44,853 nucleotides of DNA, from contig JAIMKT010000019.1 of NCBI GenBank assembly GCA_020692245.1, positions 10,659-55,511 on the forward strand, in the 5' to 3' direction. The stretch comes from Microcoleus sp. GA_180221_E-2-1-MAG-45_12 (GTDB lineage: Bacteria > Cyanobacteriota > Cyanobacteriia > Cyanobacteriales > JAAUUE01). A model generated the notes under the pieces. It was given only the letters and a program-made list of their open reading frames with translations. It had not been told where the DNA came from and ran no database searches. Within the stretch, counting starts at the first letter, position 1. Every line of letters begins with the position of its first letter. This document shows, one piece after another, positions 7,555 through 15,714 of this stretch. Both the position numbers and the translations under genes were made by a program.

Positions 7555-8523
7555 ATGGATTATATTCTCAAGGCAACTCCAAAAACAGTCCATCTTGGGG
7601 GATTTTCGGCAAACTTACCTCCGGCTTTGGTGGTGGAGTCGGGCGATCGAGTAGAGGTGGAAACTTATACTGGGTTTAAAATTTATGACCAAGCTCCGCC
7701 GGAATTTTTGACCCCGGAATTTGTAGAAATTTGCCAAACATTAGGAGAGGAACGAAAAGTTGGGCCAGGACCTCATCTGCTCACGGGGCCAATCTATGTC
7801 CAGAATGCTGAACCCGGTGATGTGTTGGAAGTTTGCCTTGAGTCTATTTCGCCTCGGTTAAGTGTGGGGTTTAATGCCATTCGTCCCGGTTGGGGAGCCT
7901 TACCCGAAGATTTTCCCGACCATGCCCTGCGGTTTATTCACCTAGATTTGGCGGCGCAGAATACAGAATTTCCTGTGGGTAGCGGGATTAAAATTCCCTT
8001 GAAACCATTTTTTGGGATTTTGGGGGTGGCAACGGAGGAAAGTACTCGATCGTCCGTCCCGCCGGGAATTTATGGGGGGAATGTGGATAATCGGGAATTG
8101 CAAGCTGGAACTAGGGTATTTTTACCAGTCTTTCTGCCGGGAGCCTTGTTTTCCCTAGGAGATGGTCATGCGGCTCAAGGAGATGGGGAGGTCAACGTTA
8201 CGGCGATCGAGACTTCGATGAATGGCACAATCCGCCTAATTCTCCATAAAGGTGTCGATATTACTCAACCCATTGGGGAAACTGCCACCGATTTTATTAG
8301 TATGGGCTTTGGGGAAACCCTCGATCGAGCCTTTGAAATTGCCCTGAAAAACATGATTGAATTACTAGTAAAACTAACAGGAATTGACAAAGAAGAAGCC
8401 TATGTTCTCTGTAGTTTAGCGGTGAATTTTCATATCACCCAAGTCGTTAATGCACCCCAAAAAGGAGTCCACGGGATGTTACCAAAGGCAATCTTACCAA
8501 AGGATATTAATTGGCAGTTTTAA
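7555..8523 (+). CDS. Acetamidase/formamidase family protein (FmdA/AmdA)
   Basis: A 322-residue protein with the family signature LFSLGDGHAAQGDGEVNVTAIE (about residues 200-221). Upstream are GPIYVQNAEPGDVLEVCLESI and RPGWGALPEDF, and IPLKPFFGILGVA with PPGIYGGNVDNREL follows. Characterised relatives hydrolyse formamide or acetamide to ammonia and the acid. The substrate here cannot be inferred because the family is functionally broad. There is no signal peptide. The gene stands alone. Its 5' gap holds the copy B repeat, its 3' end faces the nucleotidyltransferase gene, and no clear terminator separates them. Confidence 0.9.
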   Translation: MDYILKATPKTVHLGGFSANLPPALVVESGDRVEVETYTGFKIYDQAPPEFLTPEFVEICQTLGEERKVGPGPHLLTGPIYVQNAEPGDVLEVCLESISPRLSVGFNAIRPGWGALPEDFPDHALRFIHLDLAAQNTEFPVGSGIKIPLKPFFGILGVATEESTRSSVPPGIYGGNVDNRELQAGTRVFLPVFLPGALFSLGDGHAAQGDGEVNVTAIETSMNGTIRLILHKGVDITQPIGETATDFISMGFGETLDRAFEIALKNMIELLVKLTGIDKEEAYVLCSLAVNFHITQVVNAPQKGVHGMLPKAILPKDINWQF

Positions 8524-8549
8524 TTATTTAATTTGGGTAGAAAAAACAC

Positions 8550-8987
8550 TTAAGATAAATTTTCTAAATCAGCCAAGTCTTGCAACCTTCCTGATGCCCT
8601 TTTATTTTTTCTGAGGTTCTCTAGGTCGATAAAATCGAGATTTACACCATCAATTATAACTTCTACTTTTGATGCATAGCATTCCTCAAACTCCACACCA
8701 TCGGGACTTGTAATCAAATCTATTCGGTTAGGAGGATACCCTAATTGAACTACTTGATTAGAAACAAGAAAGTCGTTAGGTTTTAACTCTAGGGAACCAA
8801 AACCAAACTGTTCTAGAGCTTTAATGATCTTTTCAGCGTTATCCAAGCTTATTTCAATCCAAATGTCGATATCTTTTGTGTAACGAGGATATCCATGAAA
8901 AGCAACTGCGTAACCACCAATAATCAAGTATCGAACCTGATTATCATTTAAGGATTGTATAAACTCTTTGAAATCTTGATTCAGCAC
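8550..8987 (-). CDS. Nucleotidyltransferase-fold protein (DUF6036/AbiEii-like), probable toxin-antitoxin partner
   Basis: A 145-residue protein with the minimal nucleotidyltransferase signature LIIGGYAVAFHGYPRYTKDI followed by DIWI (about residues 21-44). GG, the two Asp of TKDID, and a later strand RIDLITSPDGVEFEE match the pol-beta-like fold. The C-terminal NLRKNKRASGRLQDLADLENL is typical of this group (K..SGR.QDLAD). The start is GTG at 8987, lying inside the 3' end of the small upstream gene (8944-9120), which implies translational coupling. Related proteins occur in AbiE-type and MNT/HEPN-type modules, where they modify a partner or tRNA. Which partner is toxic here is not known. Confidence 0.85.
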   Translation of the reverse strand: MLNQDFKEFIQSLNDNQVRYLIIGGYAVAFHGYPRYTKDIDIWIEISLDNAEKIIKALEQFGFGSLELKPNDFLVSNQVVQLGYPPNRIDLITSPDGVEFEECYASKVEVIIDGVNLDFIDLENLRKNKRASGRLQDLADLENLS

Positions 8988-9120
8988 CGTATTTCCATTG
9001 ATGAAACTCCTGACGAATTTGCTCTAAGCAGGCAAGCCGGTCTTGGTAAGATTGACCCTGCCAATAAGTAAAATCACTTTTGGATTCGTGGAGATTAACT
9101 TTTTGATAAACAATTTGCAT
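8944..9120 (-). CDS. Small protein (58 aa) coupled to the nucleotidyltransferase
   Basis: ATG at 9118-9120, stop TGA at 8944-8946. The protein begins MQIVYQKVNLHESKSDFTYW and continues QGQSYQDRLACLEQIRQEFH, ending YGAESRFQRVYTILK. The pattern 'YW ... S...RL..LE.IRQ.F.....G...R.QRVY.I.' is one I recognise from small proteins encoded directly upstream of this class of nucleotidyltransferase in cyanobacteria and other bacteria. Its 3' end overlaps the downstream gene by 44 bp in another frame. It is likely to be the regulator or antitoxin half of the pair. The role is inferred from arrangement only; no DNA-binding motif is obvious. Confidence 0.72.
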   Translation of the reverse strand: MQIVYQKVNLHESKSDFTYWQGQSYQDRLACLEQIRQEFHQWKYGAESRFQRVYTILK

Positions 9121-9235
9121 TTTTAGAGATGACTATGATTTTTAGAATTGCCTAGATTGATTTGCTGGTTTATTTGATCTTAGATTTATAACCTTGATCT
9201 GAATTTTAGTCATACCTAAGACAATTCACTAAAAT

Positions 9236-9931
9236 TTAATCATCATTAAATAAACCCAACAATGGAGCAAGGATAACCCCATAGACAAAGCCGCCAGCGT
9301 GCGCCCAATAAGCCACACCCCCTTCCTCCATACCCACATGAGCAGTGGTTTCTAGCATGGCAACACCACTAAATAGTTGCTGGACAAACCAAAATCCGAG
9401 GAAGAAAATGGCGGGAATCCTTGGAAAAAAGGGAAATATGCCGATCGGCACAAAGGTAACAATTACTGCTCTGGGAAACTTGAGGACGTAGGCGCCCAAA
9501 ACTCCGGCGATCGCCCCACTTGCCCCCAAGGAGGGAATTACTGATTGAGCCGAGAAATACCATTGAGTGAAACCAGCCAAAACTCCACAGAGGAGGTAGA
9601 AAACTAGATACTTAAAGCCACCTAATTCTTCTTCAATGTTGTTACCAAAAATCCACAGAAACCACATATTAAAGCCTACATGGGCAAATCCCGCATGGAG
9701 AAACTGGCTCGTGATCAAGGTCAGCGGTTCTGGAATGGGCTGGTTGATGGCTCCTCCTTGCAATTCTAGGGTCAATTCCTTAGGGATGATGGCAAAGACT
9801 TGGAGAAATCCTTGTAATTCTGCGGGGCTGAGGGTAAGTTCATAGCCAAATACCAGTAGATTAATAATAATCAGGGCATAGGTGACGTAGGGAGTGATGT
9901 GGATTGGGTTTTCATCCTTGAGAGGAACCAT
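9236..9931 (-). CDS. Rhomboid family intramembrane serine protease
   Basis: A 231-residue integral membrane protein with the catalytic serine in GASGAIAGVLGAY (Ser138) and the catalytic histidine in YWAHAGGFVYG (His211), the rhomboid dyad. The oxyanion-side motif AHVGFNMWFLWIFGNNIEE in segment 2 is also present. About six membrane spans are predictable. Between spans 5 and 6 the loop carries METTAHVGMEEGGVAYW-like residues, as in cyanobacterial and plastid rhomboids. The family cleaves single-pass membrane proteins; the substrate is unknown. Start ATG at 9931. The gap upstream (9932-10178) contains repetitive A+T-rich words. Confidence 0.93.
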   Translation of the reverse strand: MVPLKDENPIHITPYVTYALIIINLLVFGYELTLSPAELQGFLQVFAIIPKELTLELQGGAINQPIPEPLTLITSQFLHAGFAHVGFNMWFLWIFGNNIEEELGGFKYLVFYLLCGVLAGFTQWYFSAQSVIPSLGASGAIAGVLGAYVLKFPRAVIVTFVPIGIFPFFPRIPAIFFLGFWFVQQLFSGVAMLETTAHVGMEEGGVAYWAHAGGFVYGVILAPLLGLFNDD

Positions 9932-10139
9932 AGGACTACCTTGGGTTTTAGGATTGAATTTTAGGAATTGATGATTGAGAAATTATTGATAAATTATTGA
10001 GGATCGAGAAGAAATTGAGGATTGGAGATGGAATATTGGCGATCGTGTCAGTGGTCATGATTGAAATGTTATCATTAGTTCGGTTATGAAGTTATTTGAG
10101 AAGTTGATCGTGAATCGATCGTAAACCCATCGTGAATAT

Positions 10140-10172
10140 ATTGTGAATCTATTGTGAATCTATTGTGAATCT
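10140..10172. repeat. 11-bp tandem repeat upstream of the DUF751-rbfA unit
   Basis: Three exact tandem copies of ATTGTGAATCT occupy 10140-10172, ending seven bases before the DUF751 ATG. Degenerate relatives (ATCGTGAATCG, ATCGTAAACCC, ATCGTGAATAT) extend the array leftward to about 10107 at the same 11-bp period, close to one helical turn. Confidence 0.75.
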
Positions 10173-10178
10173 AAGGCT

Positions 10179-10382
10179 ATGCAAGAATTTTTTAATAATG
10201 TATCTCGTTATCCCCGCTATTTTATTACCTTTACCCTAGGGATATTTTTTGCTTTGTTTGAGTGGCTCAAGCCCTTGTTTCAAAAGCCAGTAACAGCGAT
10301 CGCCCTCATCGGGTTTTTTATCGGCGGAGCCTTGTTCATCAGTTTTACCCTCCGGGCTATGCTGGGTTTATCCCCGGTTTAG
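10179..10382 (+). CDS. DUF751 small membrane protein (Ycf33-like)
   Basis: A 67-residue protein starting MQEFFNNVSRYPRYFITFTL, with two hydrophobic segments (about 16-30 and 38-60) separated by WLKPLFQKPV. This is the small cyanobacterial/plastid DUF751 family. It commonly precedes rbfA, as it does here with a 67-bp gap, so the two are probably cotranscribed. The function is not established. Because the gene is very short, its assignment rests on the whole-length match to the remembered family pattern and on its position. Confidence 0.85.
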   Translation: MQEFFNNVSRYPRYFITFTLGIFFALFEWLKPLFQKPVTAIALIGFFIGGALFISFTLRAMLGLSPV

Positions 10383-10449
10383 ATTAGTTTGTAAGTTATT
10401 TTGTAAGTTCGTTTAAGTTAATTTTTAGGTTAGTTTTAGGTAAAAAGTT

Positions 10450-10953
10450 ATGGCTACAGATCGTCGTGTGTCCCGTGTGGCAGCAAGTATTAAGCGGGAA
10501 ATTAGTCAGATGTTGATGCAAGACATCAAGGACGATCGAGTCGGCACAGGTATGGTCAGTGTAACCGAGGTAATTGTCTCTGGAGATTTGCAGCACGCCA
10601 AGATTTATGTGAGCATCTACGGCTCCGAAGAAGCAAAAGCCACCACCCTCGAAGGGCTTGCCTCAGCCAAGGGTTATGTCCGCAGTGAACTGGGCAGAAG
10701 AATACGTCTCCGGCGGACTCCAGAAATTTCTTTTCTCCACGACCTTTCTCTAGAGCGGGGAACTAATATGGTTAATCTCCTCAATCAATTGAGCTATGAG
10801 CGATCGCTGGTAGAAGCCAATTCTGAACAAGATTCTCCCATAGAATTAGACGATGAACTTGATGATGAACTTGATGATGAACTTGATGATGAACTTGATG
10901 ATGAACTTGATGATGAACTTGATGATGATCTCCTTGAAACCGAAGAAGATTAA
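10450..10953 (+). CDS. rbfA: 30S ribosome-binding factor RbfA with an acidic repeat tail
   Basis: RbfA binds the free 30S subunit and assists maturation of the 5' end of 16S rRNA, notably in the cold. The domain is complete: [52 protein letters not shown] and [24 protein letters not shown] (KH-like fold, residues 1 to about 110). The usual protein is about 120-135 residues. This one has 167, because residues about 134-161 are six DDEL units and a DDDL. The tail is encoded by an exact 12-bp tandem repeat, so its length may vary between strains. It follows the DUF751 gene and precedes a GH3 glycosidase. Confidence 0.96.
   Translation: MATDRRVSRVAASIKREISQMLMQDIKDDRVGTGMVSVTEVIVSGDLQHAKIYVSIYGSEEAKATTLEGLASAKGYVRSELGRRIRLRRTPEISFLHDLSLERGTNMVNLLNQLSYERSLVEANSEQDSPIELDDELDDELDDELDDELDDELDDELDDDLLETEED
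10849..10920 (+). repeat. 12-bp in-frame tandem repeat (DDEL)6 in rbfA
   Basis: Six consecutive 12-bp units GA(C/T)GATGAACTT lie in frame within the 3' end of rbfA; copies 2-6 are identical and copy 1 differs by one silent base. A seventh, diverged unit (GATGATGATCTC) follows. Unit-length changes would not shift the frame. Confidence 0.95.
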
Positions 10954-11058
10954 GATATTTAATAAATAATAATTTTTGATACTAATTTTATTAATTAATT
11001 TTCATCAATCAGATTATCTCTAGAACTTTGATATTAATTTGATTTTTATAGCTCTTTT

Positions 11059-12699
11059 ATGAGTCAACAACTACCCAATTTAGAAAAGCTATCTTTACCT
11101 CAATTAGTAGCTCAAATGTTTGTGGTGCGGGCTTCTGGTTATTTATTTGATCATCAGATTCAGTATCCAGCTTGGGAGCCACCACGGGAAAAGTTGCGGC
11201 ATTTGGTGGCAGACCTCGGTGTGGGGGGAGTGATTTTTCTGGGGGGGAGTGCGGCGGAACTGAGCTTGCGGATTCAGGAGTTGCAATCTTGGGCAGAGAT
11301 TCCCCTGTTAACGGCGGCAGATATTGAAGAAGGCGTGGGGCAGCGCTTTAGTGGGGCAACTTGGTTTCCCCCGCCCATGGCTCTGGGAGCGATCGACCAA
11401 ACTGACTCTACCTTGGCTGGGGATTATGCCTATCAGATGGGGGCAGTAACTGCAAAAGAGGCGCGGGCGATCGGGTTGAACTGGGTCTTGGCTCCGGTGG
11501 TCGATGTGAATAATAATCCAGATAATCCGGTGATTAATGTCCGGGCGTTTGGAGAAGACGCTGCTACTGTAACAAGGCTAACTCAGGCGTTTATTCGGGG
11601 CTGTCAAAATTACCCAGTACTAACCACTGCGAAGCATTTTCCGGGGCATGGAGATACGGCGGTGGATTCCCATCTAGAATTGCCCGTGCTGTCCCATAGT
11701 CCAGAGCGTTTAGAGTCTTTGGAGATGGTGCCCTTCCGGGGAGCGATCGAGGCGGGGGTGGATAGCATTATGTCGGCTCATTTATTAATTCCCAGTTGGG
11801 ATGCCCAAGCGCCTGCTACCCTTTCTCGATCGATCCTCACGGGGAAACTCCGACAGGAATTAGGCTTTGGGGGGTTGATCGTCACCGATGCCCTAATTAT
11901 GGGGGGAATTGCCAACACTTACGGAGCCACGGAAGCCCCAGTATTAGCAGTGGAAGCAGGGGCAGATATTTTGTTAATGCCAGCGGATCCTGAAGGGGCG
12001 ATCGAGGCTCTGGTAGTAGCAGTGGAAACAGGGAGAATATCCCTAGAGAGAATCCATCAAAGTGTGTTGAGAATTTGGCAAGCTAAACAAAAAATATTTT
12101 CTGTAGTTCCATCTAAACCCCAAGTAAGTCCTACTATTCCTCTGACTCTTCATCTGGCTCAACCCCAAAGTTTGACGATCGCGGGAGAAATTATCCGTAA
12201 ATCTTTGGTAGTCCACGGTAGTTTGTCAAGGGATTATGACAAAAATAGTGAAGCTCCTCCGCAACATAAGTTAATACTCCGCAACCTGATCTACACAGAT
12301 GAGGCGATCGATTGCGATTTCCTCAGCCGCCAATCTCCCGCCATTGCTATCCCCAAATCCCTTGACTATCAACTGCAAATCATCGATCAATACAGTGGCT
12401 ACATCCCTTGTCTGGAGAGCAGTTCAGAGGGACAGACTGCAACCTCTAGCCAAACCTTGCTCCAGCTATTTATTCGGGGAAATCCCTTCCGGGGCAGTGC
12501 TGGAGCGACAAGTGCTGCTGAAAATCTTGTGAAAAAATTGTTACAAATAGAGGAGTTACAAGCTTTGGTCATCTATGGCAGTCCCTACGTTTATCAAAAA
12601 TTTAGAAATCTATTGCCAGACACTTTACCTAGTATATTCACGTATGCCCAAACTCCTCTAGCCCAAGCTCTTGTTCTAGAAACTTTATTTCCACTTTAG
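11059..12699 (+). CDS. Glycoside hydrolase family 3 protein (beta-N-acetylhexosaminidase-like)
   Basis: A 546-residue protein. The GH3 catalytic barrel covers about residues 10-345 and contains the NagZ-type motif AKHFPGHGDTAVDSHLELP (residues 191-209), whose His-Asp pair acts as general acid/base, and the nucleophile aspartate in FGGLIVTDALIMGG (Asp277). Residues about 360-546 form a second, less conserved domain, so the protein is larger than single-domain NagZ (about 340). A role in cutting N-acetylglucosamine from peptidoglycan fragments is inferred from the motif. No signal peptide is seen, which suggests cytoplasmic recycling. It follows rbfA with a 105-bp A+T-rich gap. Confidence 0.9.
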   Translation: MSQQLPNLEKLSLPQLVAQMFVVRASGYLFDHQIQYPAWEPPREKLRHLVADLGVGGVIFLGGSAAELSLRIQELQSWAEIPLLTAADIEEGVGQRFSGATWFPPPMALGAIDQTDSTLAGDYAYQMGAVTAKEARAIGLNWVLAPVVDVNNNPDNPVINVRAFGEDAATVTRLTQAFIRGCQNYPVLTTAKHFPGHGDTAVDSHLELPVLSHSPERLESLEMVPFRGAIEAGVDSIMSAHLLIPSWDAQAPATLSRSILTGKLRQELGFGGLIVTDALIMGGIANTYGATEAPVLAVEAGADILLMPADPEGAIEALVVAVETGRISLERIHQSVLRIWQAKQKIFSVVPSKPQVSPTIPLTLHLAQPQSLTIAGEIIRKSLVVHGSLSRDYDKNSEAPPQHKLILRNLIYTDEAIDCDFLSRQSPAIAIPKSLDYQLQIIDQYSGYIPCLESSSEGQTATSSQTLLQLFIRGNPFRGSAGATSAAENLVKKLLQIEELQALVIYGSPYVYQKFRNLLPDTLPSIFTYAQTPLAQALVLETLFPL

Positions 12700-12860
12700 C
12701 GATGCAAATATTGCAAGAAATCATTACAGTGTGTAATTTATCTCATTAGTTTGTAAGTTTGTATACTAAAAATATTTGTTGCTCACGCTAAGAAAATTTG
12801 ATCTATACTACTCAATAAGATCATTAAGACTAAAATTTATTAAGTCCAAGGTCAAATCTT

Positions 12861-13211
12861 ATGAGTACGCCAACATTATCCGTCAAACCAATCGCAGCTA
12901 CTACTTCCCCAGTATCCTCTATGCCAGCTATTTCGTCGGCTCCAATTGCTATACCTGTTATACCTAATTCATCCTCTACATCTATATCCACTATGTCCCC
13001 TGTACAGTACTCGATCGATGTGCTACAGGAGGAAGCTCGTCACTTGGTAGAAAAAGGCGTAGTCAGCCGCCAACAGCCCATCTATGTCCTCTGCGAATAT
13101 ATTCCGGCTCGGGACTGGGTGTGCGTGGAATATGAGCTAGAACGCTGCGACTTTCTCCTTCGCGATCGTATTGCCGATCTCGTGGGTTCAGAAGTTTGGG
13201 ACAATGACTAA
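12861..13211 (+). CDS. DUF4327 family protein
   Basis: The C-terminal 72 residues (MSPVQYSIDVLQEEARHLVE onward, including RQQPIYVLCEYIPARDWVC and YELERCDFLLRDRIADLVG) match the small cyanobacterial DUF4327 family, whose function is unknown. The family is usually about 70 residues. The frame here opens 44 codons earlier with a Ser/Thr/Pro/Ile-rich stretch that has no similarity I recognise. The internal ATG at 12993 may therefore be the true start. The upstream ATG at 12861 has an AAGG nine bases before it, and 12993 has no ribosome-binding site. The gene stands alone and is followed by repeat copy C. Confidence 0.85.
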   Translation: MSTPTLSVKPIAATTSPVSSMPAISSAPIAIPVIPNSSSTSISTMSPVQYSIDVLQEEARHLVEKGVVSRQQPIYVLCEYIPARDWVCVEYELERCDFLLRDRIADLVGSEVWDND

Positions 13212-13262
13212 TCAGTGAGCAGTTATCAGTGAGCAGTTACCAGTTATCAGTAAATAGTTATT
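13212..13262. repeat. CAGTTATCAGTTATCAG-type intergenic repeat, copy C
   Basis: Directly after the DUF4327 stop the sequence alternates CAGTGAGCAGTTATCAG, GTGAGCAGTTACCAG and TTATCAGTAAATAG. It matches the family seen after hom, ribE and the S13 peptidase gene, with a few substitutions. Confidence 0.7.
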
Positions 13263-13404
13263 AGTAAATGGTTATTGGGCTATTGATGAATATTTAATAA
13301 TATTTGGGAGTATTTTGGTGATAAATACTTATCAGCTTTTATTAGCTAACGCTTATTGGTTAACTGCCACTGATTAGGTATTAACTTAGATATTAATTCG
13401 GACA

Positions 13405-13767
13405 TTAATCTGGTTGGGAATTTCGTAATTTCTCTAGCTCCGATCGCAGGTCGGCAATTTTATCTGTGAGTTCTTCTACGGATTGCTGGGCATCGGGAGA
13501 GGTAGTTTCTCCTTCACTATCAGAGGTTGTCGGGCTACCTGCTCCCTGTTGCTTGAGCATGGAATCAATAAAGCTCCGGGCTTCCAACTCGGTCATCTCT
13601 CCCTTGGCTACCCATTCCTGCACCTTTTCTTGGAGTTCGGCTTGGAGGACAGTGAGACTTTCCTGCCGTTTTTGGGGATCTTGTAGAGTTTCCAGAATGC
13701 TGGCGGTTGCCCCGAGGGAAATTCTTAAACCAGTTTGCAGAGATTGCCAGAGAGCATCAGTATTCAT
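13405..13767 (-). CDS. Phasin-like helical protein, conserved cyanobacterial hypothetical
   Basis: A 120-residue protein. The first half (MNTDALWQSLQTGLRISLGA to ELEARSFIDSMLKQQ) is amphipathic helix, including the segment LQEKVQEWVAKGEMTELEAR. A low-complexity linker (GAGSPTTSDSEGETTSPDA) follows, then a coiled-coil end (SVEELTDKIADLRSELEKLR). The pattern resembles small phasin-superfamily proteins of cyanobacteria that may coat granules or oligomerise. No catalytic motif or membrane span is present. It is transcribed toward the DUF4327 gene. The function is inferred only loosely. Confidence 0.75.
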   Translation of the reverse strand: MNTDALWQSLQTGLRISLGATASILETLQDPQKRQESLTVLQAELQEKVQEWVAKGEMTELEARSFIDSMLKQQGAGSPTTSDSEGETTSPDAQQSVEELTDKIADLRSELEKLRNSQPD

Positions 13768-13967
13768 AGATTTGTAGATTTTGTGAGATTTAGATTAATA
13801 GATTGATTTTGATAATTAGCGTTTCGAGTCCATTATAATAGATAGCCACCAAACCAATTTCTCTAGATTTTAGAGTCTTATCTTTAGATTTTTGATTTAG
13901 ATTCTGGGGAATGGGGAATATCAAGGTCGATCGCCATCGATCGCTACCCATCGCTAATTTTCTCCCT

Positions 13968-14846
13968 ATGACTCCAACTACAAAGCCCAATGCAAATCCT
14001 ACGGCTGTATTATTAGTTTCCTGCCCAGACCAAAAGGGGCTAGTTGCGAAAATTGCCAATTTTATCTATGCCAACGGTGGCAACGTCATCCATGCAGATC
14101 AGCATACCGATAGTGTCGCTGGTTTGTTTTTAACGAGAATCGAGTGGGAATTAGAGGGATTTAATCTGCCACGGGAAGTCATAGCTCCAGCTTTTCAGGC
14201 GATCGCTCAACCCCTAGAGGCAACTTGGCGACTCCATTTTTCTGATGCTATTTCTCGCATGGCGATCTGGGTGAGCAAACAGGATCACTGTCTCTATGAT
14301 TTGCTATGGCGGCATAAGGCACGGGAATTCCCAGCAAAAATTCCTTTAATTATTAGTAATCATCCTAATTTAGGCGACATTGCCACCCAATTTGGCATTG
14401 ATTACCATTACCTGCCAATTACAAAAGAAACTAAGTTAGAGCAAGAAACCAAACAACTGGCTCTGCTAGAAGAATATGCGATCGATGTGGTAGTTTTAGC
14501 TAAATATATGCAGGTGATTAGCGAAGATTTTATTAATCAATTCTCAAAACCAATTATTAATATTCACCATTCTTTTTTGCCAGCTTTTGTCGGTGCTAGT
14601 CCCTATCAACAGGCTTACGATCGAGGGGTAAAAATCATCGGGGCAACAGGGCATTATGTCACCAAAGAATTAGATGCTGGCCCAATCATTGAACAGGATG
14701 TCGTCCGAGTTAGCCATCGAGATCAAGTGATAGATTTAGTTCGCAAAGGTAAAGATTTGGAACGAGTTGTGTTAGCAAGAGCGGTGCGATCGCATTTACA
14801 AAATCGGGTCTTGGTTTATGGGAATCGGACGGTAGTTTTTGAATAG
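13968..14846 (+). CDS. purU: Formyltetrahydrofolate deformylase
   Basis: Hydrolyses 10-formyl-tetrahydrofolate to formate and tetrahydrofolate, balancing one-carbon pools. An N-terminal ACT domain (AVLLVSCPDQKGLVAKIANF, IEWELEG) is followed by the formyltransferase fold with ISNHPNLGDIATQFGI, IINIHHSFLPAFVGASPY and VTKELDAGPIIEQDV. The HHSFLP histidine and the Asp of ELDAGPI are the catalytic residues of this class. The frame is open from 13911, but its first 19 codons lie in a HIP1-rich stretch. The ATG at 13968 gives 292 residues, nearer the family length of about 285. Neither start has a good ribosome-binding site. Confidence 0.95.
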   Translation: MTPTTKPNANPTAVLLVSCPDQKGLVAKIANFIYANGGNVIHADQHTDSVAGLFLTRIEWELEGFNLPREVIAPAFQAIAQPLEATWRLHFSDAISRMAIWVSKQDHCLYDLLWRHKAREFPAKIPLIISNHPNLGDIATQFGIDYHYLPITKETKLEQETKQLALLEEYAIDVVVLAKYMQVISEDFINQFSKPIINIHHSFLPAFVGASPYQQAYDRGVKIIGATGHYVTKELDAGPIIEQDVVRVSHRDQVIDLVRKGKDLERVVLARAVRSHLQNRVLVYGNRTVVFE

Positions 14847-14895
14847 TTTTTGAGTAGCTTAGAAAAATCTTAAATATTTTTAGATCAGAAGAATT

Positions 14896-15276
14896 ATGAA
14901 TTGGCAATGTACAGAGGCTTTTGTGGCTTTGGGGTCGATCGACCTAGATAAATTAGTTATTTTTTATACTCAACTCTTCGGGCAAAATCCTCAACCCTAT
15001 CAACCCAAAATCTACGCCGAATACCACCTGCCGGGGCTACGTCTCGCTATTTTTGTCCCCAAACCTGACCATGAATTAGAATTTGGGCAATCTAGACAAT
15101 CCAAAACTGGCAGCATGAGTATTTGTCTTCAGGTATCAGATTTAGAGCAGGTAATCAGAGAATTAGAAGTAATGAGCTATCCCCTAGGTAATATAATTAC
15201 AGCTAGTCATGGCAGGGAGTTATACATCTACGATCCCGATGGCAACCGCTTAATTTTCTATGAACCAAAACTATAA
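14896..15276 (+). CDS. VOC (glyoxalase/dioxygenase-like) family protein
   Basis: A 126-residue protein with the beta-alpha-beta-beta-beta layout of the vicinal oxygen chelate fold: an N-terminal strand and helix with DLDKLVIFYTQLFG, a central ICLQVSDLEQVIRELE, and the C-terminal signature GRELYIYDPDGNRLIFYEP. The metal-ligand glutamate at the end (FYEP) is present. The first ligand position is occupied by residues such as EAFVALG and not a clear His, so activity is uncertain. It follows purU by 49 bp on the same strand and may share its transcript. The substrate is unknown. Confidence 0.85.
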   Translation: MNWQCTEAFVALGSIDLDKLVIFYTQLFGQNPQPYQPKIYAEYHLPGLRLAIFVPKPDHELEFGQSRQSKTGSMSICLQVSDLEQVIRELEVMSYPLGNIITASHGRELYIYDPDGNRLIFYEPKL

Positions 15277-15434
15277 CTTCTTTAAAAAATCTATTAGATG
15301 AAGCTCGATCGAGAAATAAATACACAAAAATAGCGATCGCCCTTATCAAAACTGATAGGTATGCGATCGCCCTGAGGAAGCTAACTTAATTTGAGTTAAA
15401 TTAATTTGACAACTCGAAGCACTAAGCCCCTGCC

Positions 15435-15614
15435 CTAATTGTGCCAGCGTTTTTTCCGGCGAGCTTCTTCTTTCCGCTTCTTTTTTTCTAGAGGAGTTTC
15501 AAAGTGGCGGTGTCTCCGAACTTCTGTCAGAATTCCAGCCTTAGATACTTGACGCTTAAAGCGGCGCAGGGCTGAATCAATGCCCTCATTTTGTCCAACA
15601 ACGACTTGGGTCAT
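15435..15614 (-). CDS. rpsU: 30S ribosomal protein bS21
   Basis: A 59-residue, very basic protein starting [20 protein letters not shown] and continuing [20 protein letters not shown], ending in [16 protein letters not shown]. This is the complete S21 pattern ([13 protein letters not shown]...GIL.E.R....FE.P..KRKRK...A.+). S21 sits on the 30S platform near the anti-Shine-Dalgarno end of 16S rRNA. The ATG is at 15612-15614 and the stop TAG at 15435-15437. The preceding gap (15277-15434) contains two GCGATCGC sites and no other gene. It is transcribed alone, downstream of the aldo/keto reductase gene on the same strand (101-bp gap). Confidence 0.96.
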   Translation of the reverse strand: MTQVVVGQNEGIDSALRRFKRQVSKAGILTEVRRHRHFETPLEKKKRKEEARRKKRWHN

Positions 15615-15714
15615 TCTTTACTACTCTTTAATGTAATGATTAATTTTTTGTCTAATGATTAGTCCTTATCTAGCTTATCACACGATCGAGCATCTAATTC
15701 ATATCTTGCAACGA

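Noticed and set aside
13790..14059. 89-residue minus-strand frame overlapping the purU start
   Set aside because: It runs antisense through the well-supported ACT domain of purU and resembles no family; its hydrophobic start is the complement of that domain.
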